From positions 186,001 through 250,000 of the forward strand of contig NZ_CDCE01000037.1 of assembly GCF_000819805.1 (NCBI RefSeq): 64,000 nucleotides of DNA. The letters run 5' to 3'. This stretch comes from Aeromonas diversa CDC 2478-85 (GTDB taxonomy: Bacteria > Pseudomonadota > Gammaproteobacteria > Enterobacterales > Aeromonadaceae). The position numbers were made by a program, and so were the translations under genes. Below the pieces are notes generated by a model that saw only the letters and a list, made by a program, of their open reading frames with translations, searched no databases and was not told where the DNA came from. Numbering within the stretch: the first letter of the stretch is position 1; every line of letters begins with the position of its first letter. Positions 47,218 to 58,101 of this stretch are shown here, piece by piece.

Positions 47218-47464
47218 CGACATCCAAAGGCACCGGTTACGAGCTATAGAGAGATAGTATCCACCCGGCTTGGCTTTGTCACGGTAGCGGGTCGATGGCA
47301 TCTGCACGGGCACGTTTTCTGCCGGCGCGCGTTGAGAAAGGTTCCGCCAGGCGGGTCCAACAGCCTGATCCCCGATGCGGCGGCGCCGTGGGTGGGGCTG
47401 GGGGATAAGGGTGTCCCTGTGGTCGCCACATGTCTTGCGTCATCGTGCGTGTGTTGGAAATGAA

Positions 47465-47490
47465 AAAGGCATGCCGGTTGGCATGCCTTT
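47465..47490 (-). terminator. Intrinsic terminator of trxB
   Basis: On the minus strand AAAGGCATGCC - AACC - GGCATGCCTTT (47490-47465) is followed by TTCATTTCC. Confidence 0.85.
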
Positions 47491-47506
47491 GGTCAGCGTC
47501 GTGGGC

Positions 47507-48475
<969 letters not shown>

Positions 48476-48537
48476 TTATTTGGGCCGGATTTTAGGGAAT
48501 TGTGGATCCGTGGTCAAAGCTGTCCGCTCGATAGACC

Positions 48538-49257
48538 TCATCGAGGCGATGCTAGGGCTCGATGCAACCACCAGTGTGCCCCCAGGATGGCGGTCGCGGA
48601 GCCGAGTAGTGCGCTGGCCAGCAGGTCTCCCGCCCAGTGCATGCCCAGCAAGAGGCGCGAGATGGCCACACCCAAGGCCCAGAGCGGTAGCAGCCAGGCG
48701 CCGCGTGGGGCGCGAGCCAGCCAGATCAGGCCAAAGAACTGGGCCAGAGTGATGGTGACTATGGTGTGGCCAGAGGGGAAGGCATAGTTGACGCCCTGTT
48801 GCCAGTGGCCTGCCAGCCAGTCGGGTAGCCCCAGCAGTTGACCCGCGGCACGGATCTGCTCGATACGCTGAGCGTTTGGCTCGCCGTAGAATTGCTCGAG
48901 GGAGGGGAGGATCCCCTGCTCGACCAGCCACACCAGATAGGGGCGGGGCTCCTGGGTCAGGTGTTTGATGATGGCCTTGATCCCCCAGTCGGCCGCCATC
49001 AGGGCGACCAGCACGGCGAGCAGTAGCAGCCATTCGCGCCGCCCCGGTCGCAGCTTGAGGTGGCTCAGTAGCAGCAGCAGGGTCAACGTCACCAGCAGGC
49101 CCGGCAGGCCGACCGTACCCGAGAGCAGATAAGCCAGATAGAGTCCGGGTTGGTTCAGGTCGTGAGTCAGAAATGGGGTCCAGCCCGACAGAGCCAGCAG
49201 GAGAAGAGGCAGGATCAAGGTCGCACTGAAACGAAGAACTTGGGCATTGGTCAGCAT
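48538..49257 (-). CDS. pgpB: PAP2-family phosphatase PgpB
   Basis: A 239-residue inner-membrane phosphatase. Five to six membrane helices carry the three PAP2 motifs: KAIIKHLTQEPRP (about 96), YAFPSGH (about 163) and SRLLLGMHWAGD (about 200). The inserted loop between motifs 1 and 2 is as in E. coli PgpB, which dephosphorylates phosphatidylglycerophosphate and undecaprenyl pyrophosphate. Assignment within the PAP2 family is by similarity. Confidence 0.88.
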   Translation of the reverse strand: MLTNAQVLRFSATLILPLLLLALSGWTPFLTHDLNQPGLYLAYLLSGTVGLPGLLVTLTLLLLLSHLKLRPGRREWLLLLAVLVALMAADWGIKAIIKHLTQEPRPYLVWLVEQGILPSLEQFYGEPNAQRIEQIRAAGQLLGLPDWLAGHWQQGVNYAFPSGHTIVTITLAQFFGLIWLARAPRGAWLLPLWALGVAISRLLLGMHWAGDLLASALLGSATAILGAHWWLHRALASPR

Positions 49258-49395
49258 AGGGGCTCCAGGTGGCGAGGTGCGTCATTTTGCCTTTCTGGGG
49301 AGTCGGGTCAAGCAACGGACATGAAATCGAACGCCGCTTTGGGCTAGAATGCGCCCCTTGCCGTTTCCTTACCAGTGTGTGCCGTGGAGGTGCCA

Positions 49396-50511
49396 GTGCT
49401 GAAGATCGTTGCCGATGAGAACATGCCCCATGTCGAGGCCCTGTTTGGCGAGCTGGGGGAGGTCACCCTGCTGCCGGGACGGGAGATGCAGCCGGCGCAG
49501 CTGAGCGACGCCGACGTGTTGCTGGTGCGCTCGGTAACCCGGGTCAATGGGGATCTGCTGGCCCAGGCGAAGCGGTTGCAATTTGTCGGCACTGCCACCA
49601 TCGGTACCGATCACGTGGACCAGATTCTGCTTGCAGAGCGCGGCATTGCCTTTAACAGTGCTCCGGGCTGCAACCGCATCTCGGTCGGCGACTATGTGCT
49701 GAGCGCCTTGCTGGTGCTGGCCGAGCGGCATGGGTTGACGTTGGCGGGGATGAGCCTTGCCGTCGTGGGTGCGGGCAATACGGGCAGTGCGGTCGCTACC
49801 CGGGCAACCGCGCTCGGTATGCGGCTGCTGCGTTGTGATCCCCCTCGGGCCCGGCGTGAGGGGGCGACAGGGTTCGTCACGCTGGATGAGGCGCTCTCGG
49901 CCGATGTGGTGAGTTTTCATGTGCCGCTGACGCGCACTGGCGAGGATGCAACCCACCATCTGCTCGATGCAACGCGCATTGCCCGTCTGCAGCCGGGCCA
50001 GTTTCTCATCAACGCCTCGCGCGGCGAGGTGTGGGATAACCAGGCGCTGCTGGCGCGTCAGCGAGGGGATGGCCCACTGCATCTGGTGATGGACGTGTGG
50101 GAGCATGAACCAGATCTGTTGCACGATCTGGTTCCCTTCGTCGAGATCGCCACCCCCCACATCGCCGGTTATAGCCTGGAGGGCAAGGCTCGCGGCACCT
50201 GGATGCTCTATCACGCCCTGTGCGAGCGGCTTGGCCGGCCGGCGCGCCAGGATCTGACCGCCCTGCTACCGACACCCGAGGTGATCTCCTTGCAACTCGG
50301 TCAGGAGCCGGATCAGGCCGTGATCGGCCGACTGGTGCACCTGGTCTATGACGTCCGCCGGGACGACGCCCGTTTTCGCCGCGAGTTGGTCCAGCCCGGC
50401 AGCTTCGATCGCCAACGCAAACGCTATCCCGAGCGGCGTGAGCTCTCGGCACTGCGTCTGACGGGGACGACACACCCCCTATTGGCCGAGCTTGGGTTTA
50501 CCCTTTCCTGA
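49396..50511 (+). CDS. pdxB: Erythronate-4-phosphate dehydrogenase PdxB
   Basis: A 371-residue NAD-dependent enzyme of pyridoxal phosphate synthesis. N-terminus KIVADENMPHVEALFGELG, NAD-binding VVGAGNTGSAVATRA near residue 120, catalytic Arg in NASRGEVWDN, and HIAGYSLEGKARGT near 254. The C-terminal dimerisation domain, typical of PdxB, is present. The start is GTG 49396, five bases after GGAGG. The pdxB-usg order is as in E. coli. Confidence 0.95.
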   Translation: MLKIVADENMPHVEALFGELGEVTLLPGREMQPAQLSDADVLLVRSVTRVNGDLLAQAKRLQFVGTATIGTDHVDQILLAERGIAFNSAPGCNRISVGDYVLSALLVLAERHGLTLAGMSLAVVGAGNTGSAVATRATALGMRLLRCDPPRARREGATGFVTLDEALSADVVSFHVPLTRTGEDATHHLLDATRIARLQPGQFLINASRGEVWDNQALLARQRGDGPLHLVMDVWEHEPDLLHDLVPFVEIATPHIAGYSLEGKARGTWMLYHALCERLGRPARQDLTALLPTPEVISLQLGQEPDQAVIGRLVHLVYDVRRDDARFRRELVQPGSFDRQRKRYPERRELSALRLTGTTHPLLAELGFTLS

Positions 50512-50569
50512 CTATCGATTATTTCGGGTTCGCCTCACGGCGGGCCCATCCTCTCAAGGAGTGTTTTAC

Positions 50570-51580
50570 ATGACTGCGCAATTTAGCGTCGCTGTATTGG
50601 GGGCCGGCACCGCCGCCGGCCAACTGGTGCTGGAACTGATCGAAGAGCGCGGCCTGCCGGTCGACGCCATCATCCCCCTTGGCAGCGCCGATGAGGTGGG
50701 CGACACGGTACGTGCCCTCGGCCGTAATCTCGACGTGCGTGATGTGGCCGACTTCGATTGGAGTGAGGCTCGACTCGCCCTGTTTGTCGGGGACGCCAGC
50801 GACAGCCTGCGCTGGGCCGATGTGGCCGCCGAGCAGGGCTGCCTGGTGCTCGACGCCAGCGGCGCCTTCGTCAACGATGATGACGTCCCCTTGGTCTGCA
50901 TGGAGGCCAATCCCGAAGCCCTCGGCGATTATCGTCAGCGCAATGTGGTTGCGCTGGCCTCCGGCGTCACCAGTGAATTGCTGGCGGTGCTCAAGCCCTT
51001 GCATGCAGAAGTGGGCGTGGCGCGGGTCAATGTGGGCGGGTATCTGTCGGTCTCCGGTGTCGGCAAGGCCGGGGTCGATGAGCTGGCTGGCCAGACGGCC
51101 GCCCTGCTTAATGCCCGTCCGGTTGAGCCGGCCTGCTTCCCGGCCCAGATCGCCTTCAACCTGCTGGGCCACTGCGGTGAGCTGCAGGATAACGGCTACA
51201 GCCGCGATGAGTGGCAGCTGATCCTCGAGACCCAGAAGGTGTTGGGACAAGAGGTGGCCATCAACCCGACCCTGGCACGGGTGCCGGTCTTCTATGGCGA
51301 TGCGCTGGCGGTGCACCTGGAGCTGCTCCAGCCTCTCGATGCCGAGCAGGTCAAAGAGGTGCTGCGGGGCGCGGCTGGCGTGGCGCTGTTCGAAGATGAC
51401 CAAGTGCCGTCACCGGTATGTGATGCCAACGGGCGCGACGAGGTGTTGGTAGCCCGGGTTCGTCAGGATTTTTCCCACCCTCAGGGTGTGGATCTCTGGC
51501 TGGTCGCCGATAACCTCAGGAGAGGGGCGGCGCTGGGGGTGGTGCAAGCAGCAGAGTATGTGCTGCGCGACTATTTCTAA
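50570..51580 (+). CDS. usg: Usg, aspartate-semialdehyde-dehydrogenase-like protein
   Basis: A 336-residue ASADH-family protein with the NADP-binding start VAVLGAGTAAGQLVLELIEE. At the position where active enzymes have the nucleophile motif PNCST, it has ASGVT, so the catalytic Cys is absent. This agrees with Usg, a paralogue next to pdxB and truA in E. coli that is not thought to be an active dehydrogenase. Function unknown. AAGGAG precedes ATG 50570. Confidence 0.9.
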   Translation: MTAQFSVAVLGAGTAAGQLVLELIEERGLPVDAIIPLGSADEVGDTVRALGRNLDVRDVADFDWSEARLALFVGDASDSLRWADVAAEQGCLVLDASGAFVNDDDVPLVCMEANPEALGDYRQRNVVALASGVTSELLAVLKPLHAEVGVARVNVGGYLSVSGVGKAGVDELAGQTAALLNARPVEPACFPAQIAFNLLGHCGELQDNGYSRDEWQLILETQKVLGQEVAINPTLARVPVFYGDALAVHLELLQPLDAEQVKEVLRGAAGVALFEDDQVPSPVCDANGRDEVLVARVRQDFSHPQGVDLWLVADNLRRGAALGVVQAAEYVLRDYF

Positions 51581-51771
51581 CGATGAGGCCACCTTGGGTG
51601 GCCTTATTTTTTTGCGCGGGATCACTCTGCCAGGGGCAAAGAGGACAAAAATGAGTCGATGGGTTAGTGATAACTGGTTTGACAGCGTCGGCTGAATTAT
51701 AGTGATTCGATAAAACGGGTTAACTATCTAAACTTTTCAATGTGATAGAGCCGTCACACGAAGGAACGAAT

Positions 51772-53775
51772 ATGGGACACTCCCGCATAGCATTGGCTAC
51801 GCTGCTGGTTTTGGGGTTGCTGACTCCTGTTCATGCAGAGCAGCGTGAACCCTTCTTTGTCGAGTTAAAGGGCCCGGATGCGCCGGCCCAGCCTTCCCAG
51901 CCGGTTCAGGCTACTCCCTCTGCCGCGCCCCAGCGGGCCCAGGCTCCGGTGGCACCGACGCCACGTTTACCGACGGCGACCAATGCCACGGTCGGCCGCT
52001 ATGGGCCAATTCAGCGCACCGATACCCTCTGGAGCCTGGCCAATCGCTATCGTCCCAGCACTCGGGTGAGTGTCTATCAGACCATGGTGGCCATCTACGA
52101 GAAGAACCCGCGCAGTTTTGCCGATGGCAACATCAATCACATTCTGGTGGGCTCGACTATCGCCCTGCCGAACGAGCAAGAGGCGAGTCGCATCTCCGAT
52201 GAGCAGGCACGCGCCCGTTTCCGTAGTGACAACGCCAGCTGGAAGGGGATCAGCACCCGTTACACCGCCGAGGTGAAGAAGGTTGCTGTCCCGCCCAAAC
52301 CGGCGGTCAAACCAGCCGGTGAGAGCAAGCCGCACGTCACCACCAAGCCCGGCGAGACGGAAGTGGCACCGCAGCCTCAGGTCGTGGCCAAGGTCGAGGA
52401 GAAGGCGCCGGCACCACTGCCCAAACCGACCGAGCCGGCTACGCCTGCCAAGGTCGACGATAAGCCGCAGGCCAAACCAGAGGCCGAGGCACCCAAGCCG
52501 CTGCCGCCCGAGACCCAGACCGAGCAACCCAGCAGCGTGACCGAGATGAAGCTGGCTCTCGATGATGCGACCAACCAGCTGTCGCAGGTGAGCGAGACCA
52601 ATCATCGTCTCAAGCTGAGAGTCGAGTCGCTGACTCAGGAGCTCGAGACCCTCAAGGCTCAGTTGCAAGATCAGGAGTCTTTGCAGAAACAGGTCGCCGA
52701 GCTCAAGGCGGGGATGCAGACCCCGGTGGCGGCGAGTGAGGAGCCCGCCAAACCGGATGAGAAGAACTGGTTACTCGATCTGCTCTCGTCACCGCTCAAC
52801 CTGGCCATGATCATTCTGTTGCCCGTGCTGCTGGTGCTGGCGCTGGTCACTCTCTGGCTGCGGGCCCGAGCTCGCCGTGAGCTGGAAGAGCAGGAGAAGA
52901 GCCTCTCCGAGTCCACCGCCGCCTTCATGGAAGAAGAGAGCAATGAGTTTGATGATCTGCTCTCGCCCGAATTGGCCGCGCTGGATCTGGCCGCCGATCA
53001 GAAGCTGGAGCCAGAGATGGCGCCCATGATGGCGCCTGAGCCCGATTATCAGCTCGAAGAGTCGAAGGAAGAAGAGCTCTTCTTCCATGACGACCATGAG
53101 GCCGAGGCGCCTGTCCATGCACCGGCGGATCCCGATCTGGTTCCCGAGCCCGCTGAGTCGCCTGAGGCCTTCATGGCCGATGCCGACCTGCTGCCCGGTG
53201 ACGATAGCCACGAATTGGATCAAGACTCTTACGAGGAGTTTGATCTCAGTGAGCTGGATGCCGAGCTCGACAAGATGCTGGCCGAGTCGGATGACAGCAG
53301 TGTCTCCCTCTCGCCGATCGACGAGGCGTTGGAGTTGACGCTGAACGAGCCTCTTGCCGAGCCCAGGGGAGAGGATCCTAACGAGTTGGCCTTGGCCGAT
53401 TTCGAGGATGCCTTCAAGCAGGCTGAGCAAGCCGAGCTGGCTGCCGTGCCGGATCGCGACGCCGCTGCCGATAACCACTACGTGGAGATCGATACCCTGC
53501 TGGCCGAAGCCGATGCCGCGGCTCAGGGGGAAGAGCCCTATCAGAATGCGACCCTGGATGTGGGTCTCGATGGGTTCCCTGAGGTGCTACCCGATCGCAG
53601 TGAGTTTGACATCGATGCCGATGACGGTGGTGTGGGCGCCAAGCTCGATCTGGCGCGCGCCTATCTCGAGATTGACGACAAAGACAGTGCTCGCGAGCTG
53701 CTCGAAGAGGCGGCAGCCCAGGGCAGCGACAGCCAGCGCAAGGAAGCAGAGAAGCTGCTCAAGCGACTCGGCTGA
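51772..53775 (+). CDS. fimV: FimV/TspA-like peptidoglycan-binding hub protein
   Basis: A 667-residue inner-membrane protein. Order: signal peptide (1-23), a Pro/Ala-rich part, a LysM-like FimV core (about 65-125; TDTLWSLANRYRPST), a Pro/Lys-rich linker, a coiled coil (about 265-315), one membrane helix (about 342-365), a very acidic cytoplasmic region, and the FimV C-terminal TPR-like motif LDLARAYLEIDDKDSARELL near 625. In Pseudomonas and Vibrio such proteins organise the cell pole and type IV pili; in E. coli no gene sits here. GAAGGAACG precedes the start. Confidence 0.9.
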   Translation: MGHSRIALATLLVLGLLTPVHAEQREPFFVELKGPDAPAQPSQPVQATPSAAPQRAQAPVAPTPRLPTATNATVGRYGPIQRTDTLWSLANRYRPSTRVSVYQTMVAIYEKNPRSFADGNINHILVGSTIALPNEQEASRISDEQARARFRSDNASWKGISTRYTAEVKKVAVPPKPAVKPAGESKPHVTTKPGETEVAPQPQVVAKVEEKAPAPLPKPTEPATPAKVDDKPQAKPEAEAPKPLPPETQTEQPSSVTEMKLALDDATNQLSQVSETNHRLKLRVESLTQELETLKAQLQDQESLQKQVAELKAGMQTPVAASEEPAKPDEKNWLLDLLSSPLNLAMIILLPVLLVLALVTLWLRARARRELEEQEKSLSESTAAFMEEESNEFDDLLSPELAALDLAADQKLEPEMAPMMAPEPDYQLEESKEEELFFHDDHEAEAPVHAPADPDLVPEPAESPEAFMADADLLPGDDSHELDQDSYEEFDLSELDAELDKMLAESDDSSVSLSPIDEALELTLNEPLAEPRGEDPNELALADFEDAFKQAEQAELAAVPDRDAAADNHYVEIDTLLAEADAAAQGEEPYQNATLDVGLDGFPEVLPDRSEFDIDADDGGVGAKLDLARAYLEIDDKDSARELLEEAAAQGSDSQRKEAEKLLKRLG

Positions 53776-53800
53776 CGGGATCTCATCATGGTGTATAAAC

Positions 53801-53828
53801 AGGGCGGCCGCGGGCCGCCCTTCTTTTT
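53801..53828 (+). terminator. Intrinsic terminator of fimV
   Basis: AGGGCGGCC - GCG - GGCCGCCCT (53801-53821) followed by TCTTTTTG. A perfect TATAAT (53843-53848) behind it probably belongs to the truA promoter. Confidence 0.85.
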
Positions 53829-53879
53829 GACGCCCCATTGCGTATAATTCGCCGCGTTTTTATTGCATTCAGGTGTCCC

Positions 53880-54692
53880 ATGCGTATAGCCCTCGGAATC
53901 GAATATGACGGCAGCCGCTACTTCGGCTGGCAGCGTCAACGGGAAGTGATCAGCATTCAGGAGGAGCTGGAGCGGGCGCTCGGCAAGATTGCCAATCACC
54001 CCGTCGAGATCCAGTGCGCCGGTCGCACCGACGCCGGCGTTCACGGCACCGGCCAGGTGATCCATTTCGACACGGATGCCGTGCGCAAGGAGTCGGCCTG
54101 GACCCTCGGCCTCAACTCCAACCTGCCGGGCGACATCGCCGTGCGCTGGGCCAAGGTGGTACCAGACGATTTCCATGCCCGCTTCAGCGCCACCGCCCGC
54201 CGCTATCGCTATGTGATCTACAACCACAACTACCGTCCTGCCATTCTGGGGCGCGGGGTGAGTCACTATCACGATCGGCTCGATGCGGATCTGATGCACG
54301 CGGCGGGGCAGTGCCTGATTGGCGAGCAGGATTTTAGCTCGTTTCGCGCCATCCAGTGCCAGTCCAACACCCCCTGGCGCAACGTGACGCATCTGTGCGT
54401 CAGCCGCTCCGGTCCCTACATAGTGCTCGACATCAAGGCCAATGCCTTCCTGCACCACATGGTTCGCAACATCACCGGCTCCCTGATAGAGGTTGGCAAG
54501 GGGGAGAAGCCGGTGGAGTGGGTGGCCGAGGTGTTGGCGGCGCGCGATCGCAACGTGGCGGGCCCCACCGCCAAGGCGGGCGGACTCTATCTGGTGGAGG
54601 TGGACTACCCGGCCGAATTCGCCCTGCCGCGCGTTCCGATGGGCCCCTTGTGGCTGCCGGACTCGGCACCGGGTACGACCAGTTTTTTGTAA
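53880..54692 (+). CDS. truA: tRNA pseudouridine(38-40) synthase TruA
   Basis: A 270-residue enzyme making pseudouridine at positions 38, 39 and 40 of tRNA. Catalytic Asp in [18 protein letters not shown] near residue 52; family blocks [22 protein letters not shown] and [17 protein letters not shown]. The frame is open upstream, but 53880 matches the usual N-terminus. Confidence 0.96.
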   Translation: MRIALGIEYDGSRYFGWQRQREVISIQEELERALGKIANHPVEIQCAGRTDAGVHGTGQVIHFDTDAVRKESAWTLGLNSNLPGDIAVRWAKVVPDDFHARFSATARRYRYVIYNHNYRPAILGRGVSHYHDRLDADLMHAAGQCLIGEQDFSSFRAIQCQSNTPWRNVTHLCVSRSGPYIVLDIKANAFLHHMVRNITGSLIEVGKGEKPVEWVAEVLAARDRNVAGPTAKAGGLYLVEVDYPAEFALPRVPMGPLWLPDSAPGTTSFL

Positions 54693-54809
54693 CTGCCCCC
54701 AAAAAAGTGTGCTTTAATGGCAGGCCACATGTCCCTGCAATACCGTCAAGTCATTGAACAATCACGGTGTTGTTGTGTTTTCAAGCATTAAAAAGCATTA
54801 AGGAATTCC

Positions 54810-55673
54810 ATGAGCTGGCTTGAGAAGATTCTTCCCAAGAGCAAGATCACTGCACCGCGTCGCCACAACATCCCGGAAGGGGTGTGGTCCAAGTGCAGCG
54901 CTTGCGAACAGGTGTTGTACCGGGCTGAGCTGGAGCGCAACCTGGAAGTCTGCCCCAAGTGTGACCACCACATGCGTATCAGTGCTCGCGATCGTCTCGA
55001 GCGTTTCCTCGACGAGCAGGGACGTGCCGAGGTAGCGCTCGAGCTGGAGCCGCAGGATATCCTCAAATTCAAGGATGCCAAGCGCTACAAGGAGCGCCTG
55101 GCCACCGCCCAGAAGGCGACCGGCGAGAAAGATGCGCTGGTCGTGATGAAGGGGACCCTTAAGGGCGTGCCGGTCGTGGCGTGCTCCTTCGAGTTCGCCT
55201 TCATCGGTGGCTCCATGGGGTCCGTGGTCGGTGCCCGCTTCGTGCGCGCCGTCGACGAGTGTCTGAAAGAAGGGCGCGGTCTTATCTGCTTCTCCACTTC
55301 AGGTGGTGCACGCATGCAGGAGTCGCTCTTCTCCCTGATGCAGATGGCCAAGACCAGTGCGGCGCTCGATCGCCTCTCCAAGGCCGGTCTGCCCTTCATC
55401 TCCGTGCTAACCGACCCGACCCTGGGCGGCGTTTCCGCCAGTCTGGCGATGCTAGGCGACATCAATGTCGGTGAGCCCAAGGCGCTGATCGGTTTCGCCG
55501 GTCCGCGCGTCATCGAGCAGACCGTACGCGAGAAGCTGCCGGAAGGGTTCCAGCGCTCCGAGTTCCTGCTCGAGAAGGGCGCCATCGATCTCATCATCGA
55601 TCGCCGCGAGATGCGTGATCGCCTGGCCGGCCTCATGGCCAAACTGATGAACACGACCGTCGACGCCGAGTAA
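54810..55673 (+). CDS. accD: Acetyl-CoA carboxylase carboxyltransferase beta subunit AccD
   Basis: A 287-residue subunit that with AccA transfers CO2 to acetyl-CoA in fatty acid synthesis. The zinc ribbon ([10 protein letters not shown] and CPKCDHH) lies near 30-52, followed by the crotonase-fold domain with [20 protein letters not shown] and [15 protein letters not shown]. It begins after two tandem AGCATTAA copies and is followed by folC after two bases. Confidence 0.97.
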   Translation: MSWLEKILPKSKITAPRRHNIPEGVWSKCSACEQVLYRAELERNLEVCPKCDHHMRISARDRLERFLDEQGRAEVALELEPQDILKFKDAKRYKERLATAQKATGEKDALVVMKGTLKGVPVVACSFEFAFIGGSMGSVVGARFVRAVDECLKEGRGLICFSTSGGARMQESLFSLMQMAKTSAALDRLSKAGLPFISVLTDPTLGGVSASLAMLGDINVGEPKALIGFAGPRVIEQTVREKLPEGFQRSEFLLEKGAIDLIIDRREMRDRLAGLMAKLMNTTVDAE

Positions 55674-55675
55674 GC

Positions 55676-56932
55676 ATGACCTCTTCATCTCAGAATCAAA
55701 GCCGGTCGCTGGTCGACTGGCTTTCTTATTTGGAAGCCATTCATCCCGCCAACATCGACATGGGGCTGACCCGGGTCGGTGAGGTGGCTCGTCGCCTGGG
55801 GGTGACCACACTGCCGTGCAAGGTGATCACCGTCGGTGGCACCAACGGTAAAGGGACCTCCTGCGCCATGGCCGCCAGCATATTGATGGCCCAGGGCTAC
55901 CGGGTGGGGGTCTACTCCTCGCCACATCTGCTGCGCTTTACCGAGCGGGTTCGGGTCAACGGGACCGAGCTGGCCGACCAGGCCCACTGTGAGGCCTTCG
56001 CGGCGGTTGAAACCGCCCGTGGGGACATCTCCCTTACCTTCTTCGAGTTCGCCACTCTGGCGGCGCTCTGGCAGTTTGCCCGTGCCAACCTGGATGTGTT
56101 GCTGCTCGAAGTGGGGCTGGGAGGGCGACTCGATGCCACCAATGTGGTGGAGTCCGACGTGGCGGTGACCACCTCGATTGCGCTCGATCACTGCGACTGG
56201 CTCGGGGATACCCGTGAGCGGGTGGCGGTGGAGAAGGCGGGGATCTATCGCGCCGGCAAGCCCGCCATCAGCGGTGAGCCTGAGCCACCGGCGACCATTG
56301 CGAGTGAAGCGATGCGGATCGGCGCTCATCTTCGCCAGGTCGGTCATGATTTTCGCGGTGAGACGCGGGAGCTGGGATGGGATTACCATGGCTTGAACAC
56401 CTATCTGAACTTGCCGCTGCCGAGCCTGCCCCTGATGAATGCCGTCACCGTGCTGGCGGCCCTGGAATCGCTTGATCTGCCCCTTGGTGAGGCCGCAATC
56501 CGCGAGGGGTTGGCGAGCGCGACCCTGGCAGGCCGCCTGCAACTGTTGCAGCAGAGCCCGACCGTCTATGTGGATGTGGCGCACAACCCTCACTCCGCCG
56601 CCTATCTGGCCAAGCGGCTGCGCCAGATGCCGTGCGCCGGAGTACGCCGTGCCGTGGTTGGCATGCTCAAGGACAAGGACATGGCCGGGTCGCTGGCCGA
56701 ACTCAAGGGACTGATCGGGCAGTGGCACCTGGCCACGCTGGGCGGTCCGCGCGGCGCCAGTGCCAGCCAGCTACAGCTGGCCCTGGGGGAAGAGGCGACC
56801 TGTCATGACAGCGTGATGGAGGCCTATCGGCTTGCCCTTGCTCAATCGGACCCCCTTGATATGGTTATCGTTTTTGGCTCGTTTTATACTGTCGCGGACG
56901 TATTGGCCGGGCACGAGCAAAAGGAGTCATAG
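55676..56932 (+). CDS. folC: Folylpolyglutamate/dihydrofolate synthase FolC
   Basis: A 418-residue Mur-ligase-type enzyme adding Glu to dihydropteroate and folates. ATP loop VGGTNGKGTSCAMAA near residue 53, YSSPHLLRFTERVRVNG, LEVGLGGRLDATN and VDVAHNPHSA. accD-folC-dedD is the conserved order. Its stop overlaps the dedD start by one base. Confidence 0.96.
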   Translation: MTSSSQNQSRSLVDWLSYLEAIHPANIDMGLTRVGEVARRLGVTTLPCKVITVGGTNGKGTSCAMAASILMAQGYRVGVYSSPHLLRFTERVRVNGTELADQAHCEAFAAVETARGDISLTFFEFATLAALWQFARANLDVLLLEVGLGGRLDATNVVESDVAVTTSIALDHCDWLGDTRERVAVEKAGIYRAGKPAISGEPEPPATIASEAMRIGAHLRQVGHDFRGETRELGWDYHGLNTYLNLPLPSLPLMNAVTVLAALESLDLPLGEAAIREGLASATLAGRLQLLQQSPTVYVDVAHNPHSAAYLAKRLRQMPCAGVRRAVVGMLKDKDMAGSLAELKGLIGQWHLATLGGPRGASASQLQLALGEEATCHDSVMEAYRLALAQSDPLDMVIVFGSFYTVADVLAGHEQKES

Positions 56933-57684
56933 TGGCCTCGCAGTTTCAGAATCGTTTAGTGGGCACCGTCATTCTGGTTGCCCTGGTGGTCATCTTCCTG
57001 CCGGACCTGCTCGACGGTAACAAGCAGCAGGAGGTGGAGGACGCGGCCTTTGCCAAGATCCCCCTGCGCCCCGAGCTCGAGCCGGCCAAGCCGGCGCTGC
57101 AGGTTTCGGGGGCGGCCGATCTTCAGGCCACTCATGAAACGGCGCAGGTGACGGCGGCCCAGCCCCCGGAAGCGACGGCGGGGGCGAACAGCTGGCAGGT
57201 TGAGCCCATCGCCGAGCCGGTCACGGTGCAGAGCGCGTCGGCACAGCCGAGCGTCGCCCAGCCCAAACCAGAGCCGCCGGCGCAACCCAAGCCCAAGCCC
57301 GCCGAGGTCGCGCAGACGAAACCCAAGCCCGCAGAGGTCAAACCCAAGGTGGTTGAGAGCAAACCGGTCGATAAGCCCAAGCTGGTCGATCCCCTCGGCG
57401 AGCTGGTCTCCAGCCTCGATAAGTCCAAGCCGGCCTCGCCGAGTCAGGGCTCCTGGATCATCCAGCTGGGGGCGTTCAAGAATGTGGAGAGCGTCAACAG
57501 CATAGTCGCCAAGCTGCGCGCCGCCGGCTATCCGGCGCACACCATACCCCGTACGCCCCGTCAGGGAGAGCTCAACCGGGTGGTGGTGGGGCCTGACGTC
57601 TCCCGCGACAAGCTGCAGGGGATGTTGCCACGGCTCAATCAGCTGACGGCCCTGAGTGGGTCAGTTGTGGCCTATAGTCCCTAA
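56932..57684 (+). CDS. dedD: SPOR-domain cell-division protein DedD
   Basis: A 250-residue protein with one N-terminal membrane helix (about 9-25), a long Pro/Lys/Ala-rich periplasmic linker with PKPAEV-type repeats (about 60-165) and a C-terminal SPOR domain (GSWIIQLGAFKNVESVNSIV, about 173-248) that binds denuded septal peptidoglycan. The start is GTG, overlapping the folC stop (TAGTG). cvpA and purF, which follow in E. coli, are absent here. Confidence 0.92.
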   Translation: MASQFQNRLVGTVILVALVVIFLPDLLDGNKQQEVEDAAFAKIPLRPELEPAKPALQVSGAADLQATHETAQVTAAQPPEATAGANSWQVEPIAEPVTVQSASAQPSVAQPKPEPPAQPKPKPAEVAQTKPKPAEVKPKVVESKPVDKPKLVDPLGELVSSLDKSKPASPSQGSWIIQLGAFKNVESVNSIVAKLRAAGYPAHTIPRTPRQGELNRVVVGPDVSRDKLQGMLPRLNQLTALSGSVVAYSP

Positions 57685-57700
57685 CCTCGCTTTCATTAAC

Positions 57701-57728
57701 AAAACACCGCGCCTTGGCGCGGTGTTTT
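57701..57728. terminator. Bidirectional terminator between dedD and tusE
   Basis: AAAACACCGCGCC (57701-57713) and GGCGCGGTGTTTT (57716-57728) pair perfectly between convergent genes, with T runs on both strands. Confidence 0.95.
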
Positions 57729-57729
57729 T

Positions 57730-58065
57730 TCAGATGCATTTGACCGGTTTGGGAAGGCCGCCGATCTTGGTCGCCTGCTTGGCGGGACCCTTGGGGAAGA
57801 GCTTGTAGAGATAGCGGCTGTTGCCCTTCTCGGGACCGTAGTGTTTCTCCATCGCCTTGACCAGGGCGCGGATCGCCGGCGAGGTGTTGAACTCCAGATA
57901 GAAGTTGCGCACGAAACGCACCACCTCCCAGTGGGGCTCCTCCATCACTATCCCCTCCTGCTCGGCCAAGAGCAGTGCCAGCTGCTCGCTCCAGTCGTGG
58001 ATGTCGCACAGATACCCCTGGGCATCGGTGGCGATGGCCCGCCCGTTGAAAATCAGTTCTGCCAT
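57730..58065 (-). CDS. tusE: Sulfur-relay protein TusE (DsrC family)
   Basis: A 111-residue DsrC/TusE protein. It accepts persulfide sulfur from TusBCD and passes it to MnmA for 2-thiouridine in tRNA. The family block [16 protein letters not shown] and the C-terminal arm KPVKCI, with the essential penultimate Cys, are present; the second Cys of true sulfite-reductase DsrC is missing, which favours TusE. ATG 58065 matches the family start. Confidence 0.93.
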   Translation of the reverse strand: MAELIFNGRAIATDAQGYLCDIHDWSEQLALLLAEQEGIVMEEPHWEVVRFVRNFYLEFNTSPAIRALVKAMEKHYGPEKGNSRYLYKLFPKGPAKQATKIGGLPKPVKCI

Positions 58066-58101
58066 GGATGACTCCTGTGATGAGGCGGGCATGGTAGCGC
58101 C

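Noticed and set aside
53827-53848. TTGACG plus TATAAT as a sigma-70 promoter for truA
   Set aside because: The spacing is only 10 bases, too short for one promoter. TATAAT may be a true -10 with a poor -35.
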